From an uncultured Prevotella sp. (GTDB lineage Bacteria; Bacteroidota; Bacteroidia; Bacteroidales; Bacteroidaceae), in the NCBI GenBank assembly GCA_900550035.1, contig URQS01000056.1, positions 1 through 21,562 on the forward strand: a stretch of DNA of 21,562 nt, in the 5' to 3' direction. The notes under the pieces were generated by a model, which had not been told where the DNA came from, ran no database searches, and saw only the letters and a list, made by a program, of their open reading frames with translations. Below are positions 16,727 through 21,562 of this stretch, piece by piece. Positions within the stretch are counted from its first letter, which is position 1; every line of letters begins with the position of its first letter. The position numbers were made by a program, and so were the translations under genes.

Positions 16727-16941
16727 AAGACTTCGAATATTTGGTAGAATGCATGGAACGCGATATTATTGTTATGCTAATTGAAAAACGAGGCATGACA
16801 ATGAGCGAAGCATTTGATGCTTTTTATAATTCCGAGACACATGAGAAATTGAATGATGCTCGGTCTGGATTATATTTCCAAAGTCCAGGATATGTATATA
16901 GTTTTATTGATAATGAAATAAACTATGGTAAGTTTATATGA
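16723..16941 (+). CDS. Small protein of unknown function, third gene of the cassette
   Basis: The 72-residue acidic protein contains EYLVECMERDIIVMLIEKRGM (about 5-25), then SEAFDAFYNSETHEKL and GLYFQSPGYVYSFIDNEI. Similar small proteins accompany DUF3990 genes in gut anaerobes, but I cannot name a characterised family with certainty. Its ATGA overlap with the previous stop shows it belongs to the same unit. It could be a second antitoxin-like partner or an accessory factor. No terminator is evident in the 43 bases before the convergent membrane-protein gene. Confidence 0.6.
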   Translation: MKDFEYLVECMERDIIVMLIEKRGMTMSEAFDAFYNSETHEKLNDARSGLYFQSPGYVYSFIDNEINYGKFI

Positions 16942-16984
16942 TAACTAAAAAAATGTAGTCCTTTTGCAAAACGTCAGCAATTTC

Positions 16985-17635
16985 CTACAGCCACCGCATC
17001 AGAATATCCCACACCGCAATGATGTGACATACCGAACCGGCGAGCACAAAGAAGTGGAATACGGTGTGCATATACCGCTGCTTGCGAAGACAGTAGAAGG
17101 CGGCACCTGTGATGTAAGCCACGCCCTCGGCTATAATCCATACTATTGCCGACGGACCCACACAGTGCATCAGCGGACCGAACGCCACGAGCACACTCAG
17201 TCCCATCACCACATAGCAGACCGTTTCTACGTAGCTATGCCCCTTTAGTCCCATGAAACTCTTTATGGTTCCGGCAATCGCCGCCAACCATATGAAGATG
17301 AACAGCGCCCATCCCCAGTAGCCGTACTCGCGCAACGCTACGAGCGTGATGGGCGAATACGAACCCGCTATGTGCCAGTATATTGCGGCATGATCCCACT
17401 TGCGCAGCCTCTCCTTCCACGGCGACCATGCCGAGAGGGCGTGATAGACGGTGGAAGCTATGTAGCTCGACAGCATTCCGAACAGATATAGGATGATACC
17501 AGCCGTTGCCCAACCGTTACGCGCCCAACCACACCATACCAGGAACGCCGTGCCTACCACCACACCGAGAATTATACCCGCAGCATGCGACCACGAATTC
17601 CATACCTCTTCTTTATGCGAGAAAAATATCTTCAT
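16985..17635 (-). CDS. Hemolysin III family (PAQR/YqfA-like) integral membrane protein
   Basis: This is a seven-helix membrane protein of the bacterial hemolysin III/PAQR group. From the ATG at 17635 it has 216 residues (MKIFFSHKEEVWNSWSHAAG). Conserved family features are visible: SHAAGIILG near the first helix, STVYHALS, WDHAAIYWHIAGSYSPITL, and the terminal HTVFHFFVLAGSVCH with metal-ligand-like histidines. An in-frame ATG at 17683 would add 16 residues, but a -7 box at 17681-17688 overlaps it, favouring 17635. Physiological role is unclear; the name does not prove hemolytic activity. It converges with the DUF3990 cassette. Confidence 0.9.
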   Translation of the reverse strand: MKIFFSHKEEVWNSWSHAAGIILGVVVGTAFLVWCGWARNGWATAGIILYLFGMLSSYIASTVYHALSAWSPWKERLRKWDHAAIYWHIAGSYSPITLVALREYGYWGWALFIFIWLAAIAGTIKSFMGLKGHSYVETVCYVVMGLSVLVAFGPLMHCVGPSAIVWIIAEGVAYITGAAFYCLRKQRYMHTVFHFFVLAGSVCHIIAVWDILMRWL

Positions 17636-17680
17636 ACACTTTTGATATTCTAATTTGCTTATTTTATATTCTACTTTGCA

Positions 17681-17688
17681 CAAAGATA
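17681..17688 (-). promoter_or_regulatory. Candidate -7 box for the hemolysin III family gene
   Basis: TATCTTTG on the minus strand fits TAnnTTTG and would give a leader of about 40 bases before 17635. The -33 match is weak (TTTACA-like). Confidence 0.4.
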
Positions 17689-17739
17689 GTCATTATTTTT
17701 TTGTAAAGGGTTTTTTACCGCGACTTTCGCTATAATAGT

Positions 17740-17769
17740 CTTGTAATTCGGGATTTTTATCTAATTTTG
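17740..17769 (+). promoter_or_regulatory. Promoter of the SpoU methyltransferase gene
   Basis: CTTG at 17740-17743, 18 bases, then TAATTTTG at 17762-17769, a near-full Bacteroidota promoter. The start codon follows 17 bases later, so the leader is short. Confidence 0.5.
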
Positions 17770-17786
17770 CACATAAAAAGAATAAT

Positions 17787-18326
17787 ATGCGCAAACTCCG
17801 TACTATAGAAATGCAACGACTCTCGGTTGACGAGTTTCACGAGGCTCGCAAACTGCCCCTTATCGTAGTGCTCGACGACGTGCGTTCGCTGCACAATGTG
17901 GGTTCGGTGTTCCGCTCGGCCGACGCATTCCGGGTCGAGGCGGTATACCTTTGCGGCATCACTGCCACCCCACCCCACCCCGAAATTCACAAGACGGCAC
18001 TCGGAGGCGAAGACTCCGTAGCGTGGCGCTACTTCCCCACTGCCACCGAGGCGATTGAGTCGCTGCACAACGACGGCGTCTTTGTGTACAGCATAGAGCA
18101 GGTGGAGGGGTCGACCAAGCTTCAGAACTTGCAGCTCGACACCGACAGACGCTACGCAGTAGTGCTCGGCAACGAGGTGAAGGGAGTGCATCAGGAGGTG
18201 GTGGACATGTCAGACGGATGTCTCGAAATACCACAGTTCGGCACCAAACACTCGCTCAATGTCAGCGTAACGGCAGGTATGGTAATATGGGAAGTGGCTA
18301 AAAAGTTTTTGTCGAAAACTTTTTAG
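17787..18326 (+). CDS. SpoU/TrmH-family RNA 2'-O-methyltransferase
   Basis: These enzymes use S-adenosylmethionine to methylate ribose in tRNA or rRNA and fold with a deep trefoil knot. The 179-residue protein has the three SpoU motifs: LDDVRSLHNVGSVFRSADAF (motif 1, about 29-48), VVLGNEVKGV (motif 2) and CLEIPQFGTKHSLNVSVTAG (motif 3, about 145-164). It has no N-terminal substrate-binding extension, as in short TrmH/TrmL-like forms, so the RNA target cannot be assigned. The next gene starts 45 bases on and is probably cotranscribed. Confidence 0.92.
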   Translation: MRKLRTIEMQRLSVDEFHEARKLPLIVVLDDVRSLHNVGSVFRSADAFRVEAVYLCGITATPPHPEIHKTALGGEDSVAWRYFPTATEAIESLHNDGVFVYSIEQVEGSTKLQNLQLDTDRRYAVVLGNEVKGVHQEVVDMSDGCLEIPQFGTKHSLNVSVTAGMVIWEVAKKFLSKTF

Positions 18327-18371
18327 GTTAAAATCACAACACCTCAACATAACAACAAAACAACATAGAAA

Positions 18372-19910
18372 ATGGAATCTCACAACATCAGCAAAGTAGA
18401 ACTGCGCAACCTTCAGATGGAGGACTACGATCAGCTCGCACGTTCGTTCAAGCGCATCTATGGCGACGAAGACGTGTTCTGGACAAAAGCTCAAATCAAG
18501 AAACTCATCACAATATTCCCCGAAGGACAGGTGGTGATAATCGTCGACGACAAGATAGTGGGATGCGCGCTGTCTATTATTGTTGATTATAATATGGTGA
18601 AGGGCGACCACACCTACGCGCAGGTGACCGGCAACGAGACCTTCAACACACATAACGCCAAGGGCAACATACTCTATGGCATCGAGGTGTTCATACATCC
18701 CGACTACCGCGGACTGCGTCTGGCACGACGCATGTACGAGTATCGCAAGGAACTCTGCGAAAAACTCAACCTCAAGGCAATCATGTTCGGCGGACGCATA
18801 CCCAACTACCACAAGTATGCCGACAAGATGCGACCCAAGGAATATATCGAACGTGTACGCTCACGCGAGATATACGACCCGGTGCTTACATTCCAGTTGA
18901 GCAACGACTTTCACGTTCGACGCGTCATGCGCAACTATCTGCCCAACGACGAGGAGTCGAAGCATTGCGCCACACTGCTGCAGTGGGACAACATCTACTA
19001 TCAGCCGCCTACGGATTCGTATGTAGACAAGCGCCCTACGGTTCGTATCGGACTGGTACAGTGGCAGATGCGACCCTACAACTCGCTCGACGACCTGTTC
19101 GAACAAGTAGAGTTCTTCGTCGATTCGGTGAGCGACTACAAGAGCGATTTCATCCTCTTCCCCGAATACTTCAACGCGCCGCTCATGGCTAAGTTCAACG
19201 ATATGGGCGAGGCTCAGTCCATACGCGCCATGGCACAGTATACCGAGCAGATACGCGACCGCTTCCGCGAGCTCGCCATATCATACAACATCAACATTAT
19301 AACCGGTTCGATGCCTTACCTCAAGGAGGACAACTCGCTCTACAACGTAGGCTTCCTGTGCCGCCGCGACGGTACGGTAGACATGTACGAGAAGATACAC
19401 GTCACACCCGACGAGCAGAAATGCTGGGGACTCTCGGGCGGATCGCACATACAGACATTCGATACCGACTGCGGACGCATCGGAATCGTAATCTGCTACG
19501 ACGTGGAATTCCCCGAACTCTCGCGTCTGATGGCCGACGACGGCATGAAGATACTCTTCGTTCCGTTCATGACCGACACGCAGAACGCCTACTCACGCGT
19601 TCGTGTATGTGCCCAGGCACGCGCAATTGAGAACGAATGCTACGTGGCAATAGCCGGAAGTGTGGGCAACCTGCCGCGCGTTCACAACATGGACATACAG
19701 TATGCACAGTCGGCAGTGTTCACCCCGTGCGACTTCGCATTCCCCAACGACGGCAAGCGAGCAGAAGCTACACCCAACACCGAGATGATTCTCGTATCGG
19801 ATGTAGACCTCTCACTGCTCAACGAGCTGCACACCTACGGCGCCGTACGCAACCTGCGCGACCGCCGTGGCGACTTGTACAAGCTCGAAATGAAGAAGGC
19901 TGCCAAGTAA
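18372..19910 (+). CDS. Fusion of GNAT acetyltransferase and carbon-nitrogen hydrolase (nitrilase family)
   Basis: The 512-residue protein has two enzyme domains. Residues about 8-190 are a GNAT acetyltransferase with the acetyl-CoA-binding turn YRGLRLARRMYEYR (112-125). Residues about 222-500 are a nitrilase-superfamily amidase with the full catalytic triad: E265 in FPEYFNAP, K341 in YEKIHVTP and C375 in IVICYDVEFPE. Such fusions are known across bacteria, but the substrate is not established. Acetyl transfer and amide hydrolysis may act on the same metabolite, which is inference. The stop codon lies inside a hairpin (19903-19925). Confidence 0.93.
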   Translation: MESHNISKVELRNLQMEDYDQLARSFKRIYGDEDVFWTKAQIKKLITIFPEGQVVIIVDDKIVGCALSIIVDYNMVKGDHTYAQVTGNETFNTHNAKGNILYGIEVFIHPDYRGLRLARRMYEYRKELCEKLNLKAIMFGGRIPNYHKYADKMRPKEYIERVRSREIYDPVLTFQLSNDFHVRRVMRNYLPNDEESKHCATLLQWDNIYYQPPTDSYVDKRPTVRIGLVQWQMRPYNSLDDLFEQVEFFVDSVSDYKSDFILFPEYFNAPLMAKFNDMGEAQSIRAMAQYTEQIRDRFRELAISYNINIITGSMPYLKEDNSLYNVGFLCRRDGTVDMYEKIHVTPDEQKCWGLSGGSHIQTFDTDCGRIGIVICYDVEFPELSRLMADDGMKILFVPFMTDTQNAYSRVRVCAQARAIENECYVAIAGSVGNLPRVHNMDIQYAQSAVFTPCDFAFPNDGKRAEATPNTEMILVSDVDLSLLNELHTYGAVRNLRDRRGDLYKLEMKKAAK

Positions 19911-20019
19911 GTAAGGCTTACTTGGGTGCCAACTAAGGCTTCCTTGGTCGGTCATCAAGCCTTAGTTGGAGCATTACAAAGCCTTTGTAACATCAGGAGG
20001 TACATTTGCCGTACCTCCT
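19903..20019. repeat. Cluster of four hairpins, three with an AAGGCTT/AAGCCTT core
   Basis: Consecutive inverted repeats: CCAAGTAAG/CTTACTTGG (19903-19911, 19917-19925); CCAACTAAGGCTT/AAGCCTTAGTTGG (19929-19941, 19957-19969), a perfect 13-bp stem; TTACAAAG-C-CTTTGTAA (19974-19990); and AGGAGGTAC/GTACCTCCT (19995-20003, 20011-20019) with a 7-base loop. The first three carry the AGGCTT/AAGCCT core also present in the arrays around the four-helix gene. The last may act as a terminator, but its tail is only weakly T-rich. Confidence 0.75.
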
Positions 20020-20084
20020 ATATCATACTTATCGGATTAAATTTGTATATTTGTGGCGTTCATAAGGACTTGCTTATTTTATTA

Positions 20085-20187
20085 TGCAACACCAGGATGA
20101 GCATACTCCTTATCTTTGGACACATCCTATGCACTAATTTTGACGCTTAATGTGCTATCTACAAATGTTTAACTCTATGGTGTTGCA
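20085..20187. repeat. 10-base inverted repeat upstream of the secreted protein gene
   Basis: TGCAACACCA at 20085-20094 is the exact reverse complement of TGGTGTTGCA at 20178-20187, with 83 bases between. The right arm ends 12 bases before the start codon at 20200, so pairing would fold the leader. Function is unknown. Confidence 0.4.
20111..20142 (+). promoter_or_regulatory. Candidate promoter region of the secreted protein gene
   Basis: TATCTTTG (20111-20118) and TAATTTTG (20135-20142) both fit the TAnnTTTG box; the TTTG within the first stands 16 bases before the second. A further match, TATATTTG, is at 20046-20053. Which one is used cannot be decided. Confidence 0.35.
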
Positions 20188-20199
20188 CAACTTAAATCT

Positions 20200-21562
20200 A
20201 TGGTTAATAATTATCTCATTGCAACAATGTTGCTCTTTGCTTCCGCAGCAATGGCACAAGGCACGTACCCGCCACTGTTGAAAAATCGTGTCAAGGCACA
20301 TCTTGAAGAGAAAGGCGACGGGGCTATTTGGCGCCCTGGCACATATGTGATTTCAACTATGAATGACAACGAATGGCAGAACGAAGAACGCGCCACCGGC
20401 ACCTACGATTCAAATGGTAATGCTACAACCATCTTCACCGAAAAACTAATGTGGACCCCCGAGTCATCAACGACACGCTATTCCTATTATGTAAATACAT
20501 TCAACTCTTACGGCAATCCATTGGCAGGTGTCATCATTTGGCAACGACAAGGAGAATCTCGAAGAAGCATATAAATATGAGTATACTTACGACGAGGTGG
20601 TACCCGATTTCGTCACTTCAGACATATCCTATTTTAAGACCGATGGAGTATGGACGAAGGATCTAAGATCAAAAAAGACCGACGTCACTCGCGATGAAAA
20701 AGGACGTGTTACTGAAGTTGTGAAGTATCTTATGAACCAAAAGGGAGAGTTTATCACACAAGAAAAAGACGTTATCACTTATGGCGAAGACGACAAACCA
20801 TCGCAAGTTAAAGTATACCGATACTATGAAGATAATGCAACTGGCGAGGTAAAGTTGGCTGAAGCCATTGCCTACACGGATATTGTGTGGAAGAATTGCG
20901 ACAACCAGATTCTTAACGGTCATATATTATTTCAAGGCGCAAACCGTATTTTGAGTGCCAAAATCATTGTCAATGATGAGGAACATGGCAGTATAAACGT
21001 AGAATACGGACCTGGAGAGAACGACTATACAGTTGTTGAAGTAGGAACACCTAAATTCCTTAGCATCAAGACTATAAATACAACAGAATATCGCGAGATA
21101 AATTCTTACGACAGCTACTCTATCCTTAATAGAAGGGAAACTTATAGTAAGAACAGCGACGAGCCAGAAGTGAGTGTCAATTATGAATCTGTCACTAACG
21201 ACGCCTATGGCTACTTGATCGAAAGAATAAAAAGAAACGAAAATAATGGTGTGATAACATCGTTCTATAAAGAAATTGGCGAGGTGGAGTATGACAAAAC
21301 ATACGGCTATCCACTCGTTTACACCGTGAGCAGAGCAGAATCAATGGACGGTTCAGAGCCAGTGCCAGTGCCTGACTACCGCATGGAATTCTCCGACTAT
21401 AAAAACTTCCGTGAGACTACAGGCATAGACAACGTGGCTGTTGAAAACAACGACAATGCCCCAGTGGAATACTTCAACCTCCAAGGCGAACGCATCAACA
21501 AGCCTTCAAAGGGATTGTACATTCGCCGTCAGGGCAAGTCGGTGCAGAAAAGCATCGCCAAA
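20200..21562 (+). pseudogene. Secreted protein with Prevotella-type C-terminal module, interrupted by a one-base frameshift
   Basis: The protein starts with a clear signal peptide (MVNNYLIATMLLFASAAMA, likely cut before QGTYPP). The first frame reads to a stop at 20574, but from about 20528 the sensible sequence continues one base out of frame (VSSFGNDKENLEEAYKYEY...) and stays open to the window end. Removing one G from the GG at 20527-20528 joins the parts as PLAVSSFGNDKE. The second part is rich in short YDEx/GNxT-type beta-strand repeats such as YEYTYDE and TYGEDDKPSQ, as in secreted Bacteroidales repeat proteins. It ends with VEYFNLQGERINKPSKGLYI, similar to C-terminal modules of exported Prevotella proteins (T9SS-like sorting domain). 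The stop codon should be just past the edge. Function unknown. It could be a real pseudogene or a base-calling error. Confidence 0.7.

Overview
The window looks like a chromosomal segment from the phylum Bacteroidota, most likely a Prevotella-type member of the Bacteroidales. The evidence is a frdC-frdA-frdB operon of the Bacteroides type, several promoters that fit the Bacteroidota pattern (TTTG, about 19 bases, TAnnTTTG), a four-helix-bundle 'suffix' protein typical of that group, and a secreted protein ending in a Prevotella-like C-terminal module (YFNLQG ... GLYIR). No tRNA, rRNA, CRISPR array or transposase was seen.

Layout. 1-3451 (minus): fumarate reductase/succinate dehydrogenase operon frdCAB, with frdB cut by the window edge and a good promoter at 3580-3610. 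3716-5586 (plus): mnmG, broken by a one-base frameshift near 4036. 5587-6060: non-coding stretch with short direct and inverted repeats, ending in a near-perfect parS (ParB-binding) site. 6061-6591: apt, followed by a strong terminator and a second parS-like site. 6857-8689: uvrC. 8690-9114: a probable ~195-nt minus-strand non-coding RNA with its own promoter and terminator. 9115-11242 (plus): dtd, a small membrane protein, a MazG-like pyrophosphohydrolase and deoC. 11243-12110: a gene for a four-helix-bundle suffix protein flanked on both sides by AAGCCT-type repeat arrays that form hairpins. 12123-13100 (minus): a polyprenyl diphosphate synthase. 13244-16006 (plus): polA. 16032-16941: an AT-rich cassette of three small genes overlapping by ATGA (DUF3791-like, DUF3990-like, and a third small protein), resembling a toxin-antitoxin-type module. 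16985-17635 (minus): hemolysin III family membrane protein. 17787-19910 (plus): SpoU-type RNA methyltransferase and a GNAT/nitrilase fusion. 19903-20019: a cluster of hairpins. 20200-end: a secreted protein with a frameshift.

How the parts relate. Most genes are housekeeping: anaerobic respiration (fumarate reductase, plus a polyprenyl synthase that may supply the menaquinone side chain), DNA repair and replication (uvrC, polA), tRNA quality and modification (mnmG, dtd, SpoU), and nucleotide salvage or clean-up (apt, mazG-like, deoC). The accessory parts are the repeat-flanked four-helix gene, the DUF3791/DUF3990 cassette, the parS pair around apt, and the non-coding RNA between uvrC and dtd. 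Two otherwise convincing genes each carry a single-base indel, so sequencing or assembly error must be considered before calling either a true pseudogene.
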